A stretch of 64,000 bases of DNA from contig CAZSXR010000003.1 in assembly GCA_964611335.1 (NCBI GenBank), forward strand, positions 434,001 through 498,000. The letters are read 5' to 3'. The translations under genes were made by a program, and so were the position numbers. The notes below the pieces were generated by a model. The model saw only the letters and a list, made by a program, of their open reading frames with translations, did not search any database and had not been told where the DNA came from. Origin of the DNA: BOG-1112 sp964611335 (GTDB lineage Bacteria; Bdellovibrionota_B; Oligoflexia; Oligoflexales; Bog-1112). This document shows positions 25,391 through 35,368 of this stretch, piece by piece. Position 1 is the stretch's first letter; each line of letters opens with the position of its first letter.

Positions 25391-26070
25391 TGTCAAATAA
25401 CAAACTTGCACTGCATACCTTTCCCATTGGGAACTTGGGGTGCAATTGTTCTATTTTGTATTCGCCTCAAACACGGGAAGCTATAGCTATAGATCCTGGT
25501 AACGATGCGAATACATTTCTCTCAAGGCTTTCAAAACTCAACGTCAAACTTAAATGTCTTTTACACACTCATGCTCATTACGACCATATTGGTCATGCAG
25601 ATACTATTCGGAAGAAATTAGGTACTCCGATTTATTTGCATAAAGAGGATCTTTTTTTATATGAAGCTTTGCCTGCTCAAGCTCAATTTTTTGGTGAAAG
25701 CACTGCAACGCCTGAGGGAATAGATCACTACATTGAACATGAGGAAGAGTTTCAATTGAATCTTGTGGGATCTTCAATTGAAGATCCAAAGTTAAGAACG
25801 GTTCTCAAATCTATTCATACGCCTGGTCATACACCTGGTTCTTGCAGTTTCTATTGTGAAAGTTTAGAGCAACCGATGCTTTTCAGTGGAGATACTCTTT
25901 TTGCAAACTCTATAGGTCGTACAGATTTACCTGGTGGAGATTTTGATCAAATTATCAGTTCTATAAAAACGCGTTTACTCACATTGGACCCCGATACTGT
26001 TGTGATACCTGGACATGGCGCATCCACTATTCTGCATCATGAAAAGCGTCACAATCGTTTTTTAAAATAG
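25390..26070 (+). CDS. Metallo-beta-lactamase fold hydrolase, glyoxalase II-like
   Basis: 226 aa from ATG 25390, one base inside the previous stop. The zinc motif HTHAHYDHIGH, the later HTPGHTPGS, SGDTLF and PGHG make the full MBL set of a GloB-type thioester hydrolase. Substrate probably glutathione or another thiol ester. Confidence 0.9.
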   Translation: MSNNKLALHTFPIGNLGCNCSILYSPQTREAIAIDPGNDANTFLSRLSKLNVKLKCLLHTHAHYDHIGHADTIRKKLGTPIYLHKEDLFLYEALPAQAQFFGESTATPEGIDHYIEHEEEFQLNLVGSSIEDPKLRTVLKSIHTPGHTPGSCSFYCESLEQPMLFSGDTLFANSIGRTDLPGGDFDQIISSIKTRLLTLDPDTVVIPGHGASTILHHEKRHNRFLK

Positions 26071-26076
26071 GTTTAC

Positions 26077-26652
26077 ATGGCAAAACTTCATTTTTATTAC
26101 TCAGCAATGAATGCTGGAAAAAGTACTGTCCTTTTGCAATCCAATTACAATTATCTTGAAAGGGGAATGCAGACCCTTGTGATGACGCCGGATTTCGATA
26201 CAAGAAGCGGTTTCGGTCTTGTCAGTTCTCGAATAGGATTGCAAGCTGAGGCTTTTCCCTTTTCGAGAACAACAGACCTGTTTGAACATGTTCTGAGCGT
26301 TCGAAAAAAGACTGAGTTGCGTTGTATTCTTGTTGATGAAGCTCATTTTTTAATGAAGCAACAGGTTTACCAACTATGTCGTGTATGTGATGAGTTGAAC
26401 ATTCCCGTTCTGACTTATGGATTGAGAACCTGTTTTCAGAGTTTACCTTTTGAAGGTAGTCAGTTTCTGCTCGCTCTCGCAGATCAGTTGATCGAGATTA
26501 AAACGATTTGCTACTGTGGAAAAAAAGCAACGATGAATATGCGTATTGACGAAAATGGAAAGAAAGTTACAGAAGGGAATCAGGTAGAAATCGGAGGAAA
26601 TGATCGCTACATTGCGACATGTCGCAAGCATTTTTTCAATCCAGAGCAATAG
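26077..26652 (+). CDS. tdk: Thymidine kinase
   Basis: 191 aa. P-loop SAMNAGKST (9-17), the Walker B CILVDEAHFL, the R-S-F region and the zinc-binding cysteines (CYCGKKA and a late C). Phosphorylates thymidine for salvage. It starts seven bases after the hydrolase. Confidence 0.95.
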   Translation: MAKLHFYYSAMNAGKSTVLLQSNYNYLERGMQTLVMTPDFDTRSGFGLVSSRIGLQAEAFPFSRTTDLFEHVLSVRKKTELRCILVDEAHFLMKQQVYQLCRVCDELNIPVLTYGLRTCFQSLPFEGSQFLLALADQLIEIKTICYCGKKATMNMRIDENGKKVTEGNQVEIGGNDRYIATCRKHFFNPEQ

Positions 26653-26657
26653 TAAAC

Positions 26658-27206
26658 TTACAAAATCTTTGCTTTCAAAACAAAGGCTAAGGAATATTCG
26701 TTGACCTTGATTCCTGTTACTTTCGTAGGATATTCTCCTACATTTGCATTGACACCTAAACTCCACGTGTCAGAAACTTTGTAAGTTGTTCCCAAACGAA
26801 ATCCGTAACTGTGAAAGAGAAGTTCTTCGTATTGGTAATACAAGAAGCCTTCGTAAATAAAAGACCCTCGTAAAAATTGAAACCCTGGTCCTACCAGATA
26901 ACCTGGGATGCGACTCACTCGGTGTGTAAATTTTGTAGCGAATACATCGGATTCAAGAAAGAGATTCCAGGAATCGTTGATAGATTTCTTCGCTTGTAAA
27001 CCTAACTGTGTAGAAAATCCGTAGTAGGAAAGATCAAGTTCGGAGCGTCCTTCTAAGGAAGCATACGTTCGAATGCGTCGAACTTTCAAATTGAGAGAAG
27101 AATCTAAATGGATATTGGAAAAGAAAGAAGTCTTTGTGCTTTCCACTTCTGTAAAATCTGCAAAGAGAGGAGAGGAGAGGAAAATAAAAAAGAGTAATTT
27201 TTTCAT
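26658..27206 (-). CDS. Exported outer-membrane beta-barrel-like protein
   Basis: 182 aa with a signal peptide (cleavage near LFADF). Alternating aromatic/polar strands (SELDLSYYGFSTQLGLQ, YEELLFHSYGFRLGTTY) suggest a small beta-barrel. No family recognised. Convergent with tdk. Confidence 0.7.
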   Translation of the reverse strand: MKKLLFFIFLSSPLFADFTEVESTKTSFFSNIHLDSSLNLKVRRIRTYASLEGRSELDLSYYGFSTQLGLQAKKSINDSWNLFLESDVFATKFTHRVSRIPGYLVGPGFQFLRGSFIYEGFLYYQYEELLFHSYGFRLGTTYKVSDTWSLGVNANVGEYPTKVTGIKVNEYSLAFVLKAKIL

Positions 27207-27273
27207 AAAATTTTCTTTGCCTTGCTTTCATTTGTAACTAAGGGTATGACTTTAAAAAGTTAACTAACATTCG

Positions 27274-28317
27274 ATGAGATTGTTTGCAATGAAAATTCTA
27301 TTTTTCCTTATATTTTCAAGCGTATTTTCAGGAATCTTATCCAGTTGTCATAAAGATGCAAAACACCCAATACTTCTCCATTACCCAGGTTTTACTGAAT
27401 TTCCTCTTCCACATTTCAATCCTATAAAGCGTACATGGGAAGTCCAAGTTCCTGATCTTGTGGGAGCTTTCAATCCTGGATTTTTACCCTATAAAAATAG
27501 TTTTCTATTGATGCCCCGTTTCTATGGAATACAGGGTGCTCGTCATAAAAGTTATTTAGCTGCAACTAGGTTGAATTCTCATTTTGCACATGAAGGAAAA
27601 GTTCAGGTTTTAAAACCTCAGGTAAACGGTAAAGATTTTGATTTTATCGAAGACCCTCGTCCTTTTTATTTTAAAGACGAATTGTGGGTTGCTGTGAGTG
27701 GTACTTCTGATTCGGTGATGAATAGAACTCAGCAGATGTTTCTTTCCAAATTGAATGTCGATGAGAATGAAAATTTCCACACAGGACCTTTTCTTCACAT
27801 GAAAGCATCTCATAAGATCATTAAAAATTTGGCTCCTTTCGAATACAATGGAGAATTGTATTTTGTTTATTCCATGACGCCTCATCGCATTATCAAAGTC
27901 GACACACAAACTGGCCATGTTTCTGAAATTGCGAAGACGGAAGGTTTTACGTGGGATTATGGAAAACCAAGGGGTGGTAGTACTGTTGTTCCTTTTGGTG
28001 AGGATGAATTTCTAGAAATATTTCATTCTTCAAAAGAATACAGTCTTCCGAATGGATCTAGTATTCGTATTTATGTGATGGGTGCGTATACTTTTGAAAA
28101 CAAATTTCCTTTTCGCGTAACTCGCTACACCGAAAAACCGATCTGTGACGAAACGTATTACGATGAAAGAAACCAACATATGATCATTTTCCCCACCGGA
28201 GTTTATGTCAGAGGTGATAGTGTGTTTGTGAGTTTTGGGAAAAATGATGATTCTATGTTTATTTCAGAAATAGATAGAGATGCACTTGTAAATGGTATGA
28301 CGGTGATTCCCCTTTAA
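27274..28317 (+). CDS. GH130-like lipoprotein
   Basis: 347 aa with a lipobox ILSSC near residue 24. The mature part looks like a five-bladed beta-propeller of the GH130/GH43 type: EDPRPF, KNLAPFEYNGELYFVYS, RGGSTVVPF and a late FPTGVY strand. GH130 enzymes phosphorolyse or hydrolyse beta-mannosides; here the protein would be tethered in the envelope. Substrate unknown. Ends one base before the convergent SDR gene. Confidence 0.65.
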   Translation: MRLFAMKILFFLIFSSVFSGILSSCHKDAKHPILLHYPGFTEFPLPHFNPIKRTWEVQVPDLVGAFNPGFLPYKNSFLLMPRFYGIQGARHKSYLAATRLNSHFAHEGKVQVLKPQVNGKDFDFIEDPRPFYFKDELWVAVSGTSDSVMNRTQQMFLSKLNVDENENFHTGPFLHMKASHKIIKNLAPFEYNGELYFVYSMTPHRIIKVDTQTGHVSEIAKTEGFTWDYGKPRGGSTVVPFGEDEFLEIFHSSKEYSLPNGSSIRIYVMGAYTFENKFPFRVTRYTEKPICDETYYDERNQHMIIFPTGVYVRGDSVFVSFGKNDDSMFISEIDRDALVNGMTVIPL

Positions 28318-29040
28318 TTAGAGTTTGCCTGGTACTGCGATCAACGCACCATTTACGGTTCTCATGGAATCAGTAAAGAGAGAATCCATAATAGCAATCA
28401 GATCGTCAGGTTGAATCCACTTTGAAAAATCTTCTTTAGGCATGGCTTTACGATTGCTGAGACTGTCTATAACATTGGGCATCAATGCGTTGACGGTGAT
28501 GCCATGGTTGGAAACTTCACGAGCAAGGCATTGTGTGAGCATGTTTAAAGCTGCTTTGCTTGCTAAATACAAACTCATACCTTCCGATCCTCTTCCTTGA
28601 GTGGAAAGAGTTGAAATGAAAATCACACAACCATTTCTTGCTTTTTTCATGTGAGGAATCACGGAACGGGAAAGGTGCCAACAGGATTTGAAATTGCTTC
28701 CAAAGAGAGCTTCATAATCTGCTTCCTGGGTATCCTCAATGATCGCGTGGCGAAAGGCGCCGGCTGTTGAAATTGCAGCGTCTATAGTTCCCAGAAAAGA
28801 TATGGCTTTGTCTACAAGTTCTGCGCTTGATTTCTGAACACTGAGATCTCCTGCAAGAGCGAGATGCTTATCGCTGTTGTGTAAGTTCCCAAGAAAGTGG
28901 ATGAGTTCATCCCTCTGGGCTTGGGTTTGAACGATAGAAACAACGTGTTTTCCGTCACCTAGAAATTTTTTTGCAGTTTCTCTTCCGAGATTTCCTGCTG
29001 CTCCAGCAACGAGTATGTTTTTTATTTGAGCACGATTCAT
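28318..29040 (-). CDS. Short-chain dehydrogenase/reductase
   Basis: 240 aa. Cofactor loop GAAGNLG, catalytic YLASK (Tyr-x-x-x-Lys), a Ser in FISTLS and the NAL strand. The classic TGxxxGxG is changed to AGAAGNLG, so the NAD(P) preference is unclear. No C-terminal extension. Confidence 0.85.
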   Translation of the reverse strand: MNRAQIKNILVAGAAGNLGRETAKKFLGDGKHVVSIVQTQAQRDELIHFLGNLHNSDKHLALAGDLSVQKSSAELVDKAISFLGTIDAAISTAGAFRHAIIEDTQEADYEALFGSNFKSCWHLSRSVIPHMKKARNGCVIFISTLSTQGRGSEGMSLYLASKAALNMLTQCLAREVSNHGITVNALMPNVIDSLSNRKAMPKEDFSKWIQPDDLIAIMDSLFTDSMRTVNGALIAVPGKL

Positions 29041-29237
29041 GGCCGTCCCCTTTTTCCTATTCTTGACAAAAACTCATTTAGGATTATCTCTTATTCAAGG
29101 ACCGAAACCAATAGAAGTGAGTGAGTCGCTGTCGCGAATTGGAACCTGCGGTTCTAAGTCTCCCTTTTTTATCGAGAGTTTTGTGAGAGTTTGTTCGATT
29201 TTTTTGTAAAAACTGTATTTCTCTACAGAGACGAGTT

Positions 29238-30116
29238 ATGGAAGATTATTATAAAATTTTAGGTGTAGATAAGTCTGCATCTCTTGACGAGATCAAAAAA
29301 GCATATCGCAAACTTGCATTGGAACACCATCCAGACCGTAATGCAGGGAATAAGAAAGCTGAGGAGAAATTTAAGGGAATCAGCGAAGCCTATGCTGTTT
29401 TAAGTGATCCTGAAAAAAGGCGTCAGTACGATACGGTCGGTGCATCTGGCTTTCATCAGAGATACTCGCAAGACGATATTTTTAAAGGAACTGATTTTAG
29501 CTCTTTCTTCGATGATATGGGTGGGTTTGAAAGTATTTTCGGTCGCATGTTTGGCGGGGGAGGGGGTGGCTTTCAACAAAGAGCACCTTCTAAAGGACAG
29601 GATGTTGAATACGGGCTGCAAATTTCATTCGAGGAAGCTTATAAGGGTGTTGAAAAAGCCATAGATGTTTCTTTGAGCAATGGTGAACGTAGACACTTCA
29701 AAATCAAAATTCCAGCAGGTGTTCGCGAGGGTGGACGTTTGCGAGTTGCAGGCAAAGGGGCCAGCGCAGGGAATTCGAGAGCTAAGCCCGGGGACCTGTT
29801 TGTTGTGATTCATATAGCCCCTGATGCTCGGTTTTCTCGCGTGGGAGACGATATCGAAGTGAAAATGCCGGTAAAGTTCTCTGACATTTTTCTGGGTAAT
29901 TCTTGTGAAGTCCAAACCTTGGACGGCTCTCGCAAGATTAAGGTTCCTGCAGGTGTCAAAATGGGTACGAAGATACGACTTCGTAATTTGGGATTTCCTC
30001 ATGTTGGGAAAGCAACTCGTGGGGATCTCTTTGCTGTCGTAGACCTCGCGATTCCGAGCAAACTGAGTGATGCACAGTTGAAAGCTGTTGAGTCTTTGAA
30101 GGCTGTTGGCCTCTAA
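29238..30116 (+). CDS. DnaJ-class co-chaperone, CbpA-like
   Basis: 292 aa. J domain with HPD at residues 33-35, a Gly/Phe-rich linker (FGRMFGGGGGGF) and two C-terminal substrate-binding domains; there is no zinc-finger, which separates it from DnaJ. Works with DnaK. The upstream 197-base gap includes a short GAACC-TGC-GGTTC stem and probably the promoter. Confidence 0.9.
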   Translation: MEDYYKILGVDKSASLDEIKKAYRKLALEHHPDRNAGNKKAEEKFKGISEAYAVLSDPEKRRQYDTVGASGFHQRYSQDDIFKGTDFSSFFDDMGGFESIFGRMFGGGGGGFQQRAPSKGQDVEYGLQISFEEAYKGVEKAIDVSLSNGERRHFKIKIPAGVREGGRLRVAGKGASAGNSRAKPGDLFVVIHIAPDARFSRVGDDIEVKMPVKFSDIFLGNSCEVQTLDGSRKIKVPAGVKMGTKIRLRNLGFPHVGKATRGDLFAVVDLAIPSKLSDAQLKAVESLKAVGL

Positions 30117-30277
30117 TTTTAGCTATTTTGAAAGCTTCCCTCTTTATGCTCTAAGATTCCAACATATTAGATATTTGCTATTTCTCCTTGGATGTGTTAC
30201 CGAGGATCGTTAATTATATATGTTTAACTTTTTTCGCCACTCAGTCCACTTGGACCCAACAGGAGAACTTACGTTCT

Positions 30278-32053
30278 ATGAATCCAGCCACAACCTCTAA
30301 ACTACCGGGCATCGGGTATGTAAAATGGGAAGATGCAGATAATGCCGCATTCGATGAAGATTTTGGAGATTCCAAAGAATTCAACGACTTGCTTGGAGAA
30401 CTTGAAGAGAGTTCCGCTGTTAAAGAAGGAATGATCGTTGAAGGTCTCGTCGTAGGCATTAACGAAGATGTCGTGAGAATCGACATCGGTCACAAGACGG
30501 AAGGTGAAGTTCCGGTCCATGAGTTTCGTGCTCCAAGCGGCGAACTTAAGGTAAAAGTTGGTGATAAAGTTGAAGTTTATTTAGACTCCTTCGAAGATGG
30601 CGATGGGGAAATGATCTTGTCCCGCGAGCGCGCAGAAATGTTGCGAGCTTGGGATCGTATCGAAGAAGCTTATGAAAAAGGTGAAGTTGTCGAAGGTATG
30701 GTTATGGCCCGTGTTAAAGGCGGTCTATCTGTCGACATCGGTGTAAAAGCCTTCTTGCCTGGGTCTCAAGTAGATCTTCGTCCTGTTCGTAATCTTGACA
30801 AGCTGATCAACAGCAGCTTCAGTTTCAAAATCATTAAATTCAACAAAAAACGTGGAAATATCGTATTGAGTCGTCGTGCTCTTCTTGAGCAGGATCGCGA
30901 AAAACTCCGTTCTGAAACTTTGGGTAATCTCAAAGAGGGTGCGGTACTTAAAGGTATAGTCAAGAACATCACCGATTACGGTGCATTTATTGATCTTGGT
31001 GGTATCGACGGTCTTCTCCATATTACAGATATGTCATGGGGACGTATCAATCATCCTTCTCAACTTTTCGAAGTGGGACAAGAGATTGATGTTAAAGTTC
31101 TCAACTACGATGAATCTCGTCAGAGAGTATCTCTCGGTTACAAGCAATTACAAATTGATCCATGGGAAAAAGCTTCTGCAAAATACCAAGTGGGAACAAA
31201 AACACGTGGAGCTGTCGTTAGCTTGACAGACTACGGTGCGTTTGTAGAGCTTGAAGATGGTATTGAGGGTCTCATTCATATCAGTGAGATGTCATGGTCA
31301 AAGCGTATTCGCCACCCATCTAAAGTTGTTTCTATCGGTGATGAAGTCGACGTAGTTGTACTTGCAATCGATCAGGAAGCACGACGCATCAGCCTCGGTA
31401 TGAAGCAGATGGAACCAAATCCGTGGGAAATCGTGAAAGAAAAATATCGCGTAGGTGATATTATTCGTGGTCATATCCGTAACATTACAGACTTCGGTAT
31501 CTTTGTAGGTATTGAAGACGGAATCGACGGATTGATTCATATTTCTGATATCAGCTGGTACGATCGTATTAAACACCCAGGTGACCTATACAAGAAGGGT
31601 GATGAGATCGAAGCGAAGATTCTGCAAATCGATACGGAAGGTGAGAAATTCTCACTGGGTATTAAGCAGCTTCAGGAAGATCCATGGAACTCTGCTGCGA
31701 AGGAATTCCCACAGGGATCCAAAGGTACGGGTAAAGTTACGAAGTTGACAGACTACGGAGCTTTCGTACAGTTGGCGCGCGGTGTAGAAGGCATGATTCA
31801 TATCAGTGAACTTGATGTGAAAGAAGTTACAAAGCCCGGTGACGTTGTAAAAGAAGGCGACGACATTGATTTCGTAGTTCTTGCATGCGATGCTGAAGAA
31901 CGCCGTTTCTCTTTATCAAGAAAAGCGCATCTTAAAGGTATCGACGGGGATGAACTGAAGAAGTACATGACGACCATCAGTGAGCCACAAACTGTGTTTG
32001 CGAACGCCTTTACACAAGCTAAAGAAGACTTGGAAAAGAAGAACGTAAAATAG
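30278..32053 (+). CDS. rpsA: 30S ribosomal protein S1
   Basis: 591 aa from ATG 30278 (AGGAG 12 bases upstream); the frame extends to 30188. Six S1 domains follow an acidic 45-residue start; domains 3-6 are closely alike (TDYGAFVEL... GLIHISEMSW). S1 brings mRNA to the 30S subunit. The 160-base leader has a GTCC-ACTT-GGAC stem just before the ribosome site, possibly for self-regulation. A strong terminator follows. Confidence 0.95.
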   Translation: MNPATTSKLPGIGYVKWEDADNAAFDEDFGDSKEFNDLLGELEESSAVKEGMIVEGLVVGINEDVVRIDIGHKTEGEVPVHEFRAPSGELKVKVGDKVEVYLDSFEDGDGEMILSRERAEMLRAWDRIEEAYEKGEVVEGMVMARVKGGLSVDIGVKAFLPGSQVDLRPVRNLDKLINSSFSFKIIKFNKKRGNIVLSRRALLEQDREKLRSETLGNLKEGAVLKGIVKNITDYGAFIDLGGIDGLLHITDMSWGRINHPSQLFEVGQEIDVKVLNYDESRQRVSLGYKQLQIDPWEKASAKYQVGTKTRGAVVSLTDYGAFVELEDGIEGLIHISEMSWSKRIRHPSKVVSIGDEVDVVVLAIDQEARRISLGMKQMEPNPWEIVKEKYRVGDIIRGHIRNITDFGIFVGIEDGIDGLIHISDISWYDRIKHPGDLYKKGDEIEAKILQIDTEGEKFSLGIKQLQEDPWNSAAKEFPQGSKGTGKVTKLTDYGAFVQLARGVEGMIHISELDVKEVTKPGDVVKEGDDIDFVVLACDAEERRFSLSRKAHLKGIDGDELKKYMTTISEPQTVFANAFTQAKEDLEKKNVK

Positions 32054-32080
32054 TTTTAGCACAATACATCTCAGTGTAAA

Positions 32081-32120
32081 AAGTCGAGGGGAGTTTTTAA
32101 AAAAGACTCCCCTCGATTTG
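32081..32120 (+). terminator. Rho-independent terminator of rpsA
   Basis: TCGAGGGGAGT (32084-32094) and ACTCCCCTCGA (32106-32116) form a perfect 11-bp stem, followed by TTTG. It lies 30 bases after the rpsA stop. Confidence 0.85.
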
Positions 32121-32150
32121 TATTAGGACAAAAAAATAGAGAGGGATTCC

Positions 32151-33524
32151 TTGAACGGAACTAAAGTCACTCTAGCAAGAGAGTTTGCGTACGATACGTT
32201 TATAAGTGTAGTCGAAGAGGGGAGATCTCCCGAGCTTTTGCTTGAAGAAGGTTACCGGAATTACGGTGCTAATCTGAGTCGTCTCGACAAAGCCTTTATC
32301 AAAGAAATGCTTTATGGTGCTTTGCGTTGGTATTCGAAAATCTATTGGATTGTTCAAAATACTTCCAAACGTGATTTAAAAAAATCTTCACCTGAAATCC
32401 GTTCTGCTTTGGTTCTTGGAGCCTATCAAATTTTCTATATGGATCGAGTACCGGATAGGGCTGCTGTCAATGAAAGTGTGGAATATGTACGGAAAAAGGG
32501 GCAGGCATCAGGGAGCGGTTTTGTAAATGGAATCCTAAGGTCTATTGCACGTCGTGCAGAGTATTTTCCAAAACCTGATAAGGATAAAAATCCTTCGGAA
32601 TATCTTTCCTTACAATATGCACATCCGCAATGGATTGTTCAGCGTTGGTCAAAGTATTTCAATTTTGAAAAAATGAAAGACATATTATCCAGTAATAATC
32701 AAATTCCTCCCTGCACTGTTCGTATAAACAGTATGAAAGTTACTGCAGAAGGGTTACCCGAATTTCGTTCTTTGCTTTTGAAAGAAGAAAAGAACCACTC
32801 GGAACGTAAAGCCCTTCGTTCCTGTTTGCAGCTTAGGGAATTTCCTTCTTTTGAAGAAAAAAGTCTCTTTCAACGAGGCTATTACACCATTCAAGATGAG
32901 TCTTCTCAGTTGATTTCCCATTTGGTGGATCCTCAGAAGAGTCAATGTATCATCGATGCCTGTGCAGGTAAGGGTGGGAAAACAGGCCATATATACGAAT
33001 TGGCTCAAGGGGATTTAAAACTCATCGCACTTGATAAAAGTCCTGCTCAATTAATTCTTGCTCAGGAGAGTATGAAGAGATTGGGGCATGAAGGTATAGA
33101 GTGGGTTGAAAGTGATTTTCTAGATTATAAACCATCTCAAATGCCCGATAAAATTTTACTCGATGCTCCCTGTTCTGGTTTGGGTGTGCTCAGAAGGCAT
33201 CCTGAAGGAAAGTGGCAGAAAACGCTTTCTATTATTCCTACACTGTCTCGTTTGCAGCGTTCTCTTATCACACATGCACTTGAAATTTTGAAACCTGGTG
33301 GAGAATTGATCTACTCCGTCTGTTCTTTTGAAAGAGAAGAGATGATGGAACATCTCGAATGGCTTTTGAAAACTTACGGAAAAAAAGTAGAACTGATTTC
33401 CCCTGTGTCTCGGCTTCCTGATTATTACAAACGGTTTGTCACTCGTGACAATGTTCTTCTCGTCTATTCGGGGAATGCAGATTCCATGGATGGATTTGCA
33501 GCGTTTATTGTTCGTAAACTCTAG
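32151..33524 (+). CDS. rsmB: 16S rRNA m5C967 methyltransferase
   Basis: 457 aa from TTG 32151, with GAGAGGGA upstream. An N-terminal NusB-like helical domain and a SAM-binding domain with DACAGKGGKTGH, the active Cys in DAPCSGLG and the second Cys in YSVCSFER. A typical RsmB layout. The thioesterase gene follows closely. Confidence 0.9.
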   Translation: MNGTKVTLAREFAYDTFISVVEEGRSPELLLEEGYRNYGANLSRLDKAFIKEMLYGALRWYSKIYWIVQNTSKRDLKKSSPEIRSALVLGAYQIFYMDRVPDRAAVNESVEYVRKKGQASGSGFVNGILRSIARRAEYFPKPDKDKNPSEYLSLQYAHPQWIVQRWSKYFNFEKMKDILSSNNQIPPCTVRINSMKVTAEGLPEFRSLLLKEEKNHSERKALRSCLQLREFPSFEEKSLFQRGYYTIQDESSQLISHLVDPQKSQCIIDACAGKGGKTGHIYELAQGDLKLIALDKSPAQLILAQESMKRLGHEGIEWVESDFLDYKPSQMPDKILLDAPCSGLGVLRRHPEGKWQKTLSIIPTLSRLQRSLITHALEILKPGGELIYSVCSFEREEMMEHLEWLLKTYGKKVELISPVSRLPDYYKRFVTRDNVLLVYSGNADSMDGFAAFIVRKL

Positions 33525-33542
33525 TTTTTGAAAGGAGAGTAC

Positions 33543-33968
33543 GTGACCGACGAAGAGTTTAAAAAACTATATACCGATTGCTATCACTGTGACGTGCGGT
33601 GGGGTGATCTCGATGCAATGCAGCATATGAATAACACCGTATTCTTCAGATTTTTTGAAAGTTCCCGAATGGCGTTTTGGACTCGTCTTGAGCAGGCTAT
33701 TCAAGGTCAGTATCCGAAAGAATGGGGTCCCATACTTGCTGCAACATCCTGTCAGTTCAAACGTCCCGTGTATTATCCTGACAATGTCATCACAGGTACA
33801 AAAGTTATAAAGATGGAAGAAGAACGTTTTGTGATGGAACATGCAATCTGGAGTGAGCGAGAGCAGAATATTGTTGCGAAGGGCGATGCTGTGGTTGTGA
33901 GTTATGATTACAGCACGAAGAAGAAAATTCCAGTTCCTAAAGTATGGAAGCAGTTTATGGGTTTTTAG
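33543..33968 (+). CDS. 4HBT-family acyl-CoA thioesterase
   Basis: 141 aa from GTG 33543, which has AAGGAGAG at the right distance; TTG 33528 is less likely. Hot-dog fold with the motif VRWGDLDAMQHMNN, where the Asp is catalytic. Hydrolyses acyl-CoA. Convergent overlap of 14 bases with the next gene. Confidence 0.85.
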   Translation: MTDEEFKKLYTDCYHCDVRWGDLDAMQHMNNTVFFRFFESSRMAFWTRLEQAIQGQYPKEWGPILAATSCQFKRPVYYPDNVITGTKVIKMEEERFVMEHAIWSEREQNIVAKGDAVVVSYDYSTKKKIPVPKVWKQFMGF

Positions 33969-34452
33969 GTGGTTTTGTGGTTAAATTCAATTTGCTATCT
34001 ATCCAATAAATTTTCGAGTAGGTATCCCCACCATATCTTCCGCTACCAAAAATTTTGTGAAGTTCGTAGATTGCAAAAGGTATTTTTATTTGCTTACTGT
34101 ATGTTATGAAGGCATTTGAAGTTAAATGTGCTCCGCTGAAAATTTGTGGAAATTTATTTTCCCGAATTCTGATAACGAGCGGGAATTCTAATTTTTCAGA
34201 GCTTGGATCATCATCTTCTTTGGATTCGAAAATGCGAACAGTTCCTGAACCTAGAATTTGTATTCTTTTTTCACTTTGGGAAGATCGGATGAAGAGTTCC
34301 TTATGATCCTTGCTTCTGGTAATGGTAAAACCATACTTTTGAACAAACCCAAACTTTTGAATTATATCGTCACTTGAAGCTTGAAGAATAAGAGATGAGA
34401 ATACACATGAGAACACACATGCAAATTTGGCAAAAATAAAATTCCTAAACAT
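33955..34452 (-). CDS. Exported protein, unknown
   Basis: 165 aa from ATG 34452 (GAGAAGGG upstream); the frame extends to 34536. Signal peptide to about residue 24 (LILQASS). The mature part is beta-rich and charged. No family recognised. Confidence 0.6.
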   Translation of the reverse strand: MFRNFIFAKFACVFSCVFSSLILQASSDDIIQKFGFVQKYGFTITRSKDHKELFIRSSQSEKRIQILGSGTVRIFESKEDDDPSSEKLEFPLVIRIRENKFPQIFSGAHLTSNAFITYSKQIKIPFAIYELHKIFGSGRYGGDTYSKIYWIDSKLNLTTKPPKNP

Positions 34453-34623
34453 AAAGACCCTTCTCTGGTAAAAGTAAAAACGACATAGTTTCCTAACAAG
34501 TTTCGTATAAATTACAAACCAAAAAATCAGCGCCATTCAAATGTAGAAGCACTTTTTGGAAAAATTTTTAGCATGTGTTAGAATCTTCTTTATAATTTCT
34601 TTAAATTGAGAATAGAGGTAGAG

Positions 34624-35253
34624 ATGCGTTGGATTGTCTTCTTAGGTGGGAGTATTTATTTTTTTCTTGTGAAACCAACGACAGGTATTGCTGAAGATTT
34701 GTTTTTTCCTTCTTACAGAGTTTTGCAAAAAACACTCAGTAGCTATGTGGAAAATTCAAGCAATCGTGTTTTCCTTGTAACTCGGACCATGAATGATCGA
34801 GATTTTGCGGAGACACTTATAAGTGCAAGAAAAAGAGGAGTGGATGTAAAGCTTCTATTGGGACCTCTTCGAAAAGAGACGAAGGGGGCTACAAGTGTGC
34901 TGAACATGCTCACAGTAAACGATATACTCTTTAAATTTGACAGAGATCTAAGAGTTGAAACGACTGCGGCTTTACTTTTTGACGACAGACTTTATTGGGT
35001 GAAAACTCTTTTAGGAGATCAAGCTTCCCACAGCCCGCTTATATTAGAATCTATAGAAAATAGGAGGAAAGTAGAAGCATTCAAGCGCTATTTTGATACG
35101 CATTGGGGTCAGCTCGACTCGTCCTCGCTTGCTCAATTGGAGTGGGATCAGCTTCCTTCTGTTTATAATTATAAAACTCAGAAAAAAGTAAGAGCAGATC
35201 CTCATTTGACGAAGAAGTTACCAAAAAATTTAAAAAGTGAGTTAAGGGAATAG
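34624..35253 (+). CDS. Exported single-lobe phospholipase D-like protein
   Basis: 209 aa from ATG 34624 (AGAGGTAG upstream). A signal peptide is followed by a PLD-type strand-helix pattern (VFLVTRTMNDRDFAETLISA, RGVDVKLLLGP), but the HxKxxxxD motif is absent. It may be a non-catalytic PLD-fold protein. Weak assignment. Confidence 0.5.
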   Translation: MRWIVFLGGSIYFFLVKPTTGIAEDLFFPSYRVLQKTLSSYVENSSNRVFLVTRTMNDRDFAETLISARKRGVDVKLLLGPLRKETKGATSVLNMLTVNDILFKFDRDLRVETTAALLFDDRLYWVKTLLGDQASHSPLILESIENRRKVEAFKRYFDTHWGQLDSSSLAQLEWDQLPSVYNYKTQKKVRADPHLTKKLPKNLKSELRE

Positions 35254-35368
35254 GCGTACTCACCAAACTATGTCATAATTGATAAGCAGGGTCTTTGAAA
35301 GAGGAGACGTATTCTGCACCAACACCATGGGAGGTATCCCTGCAAGGGTTCACATCTAGGGAGTTGCA

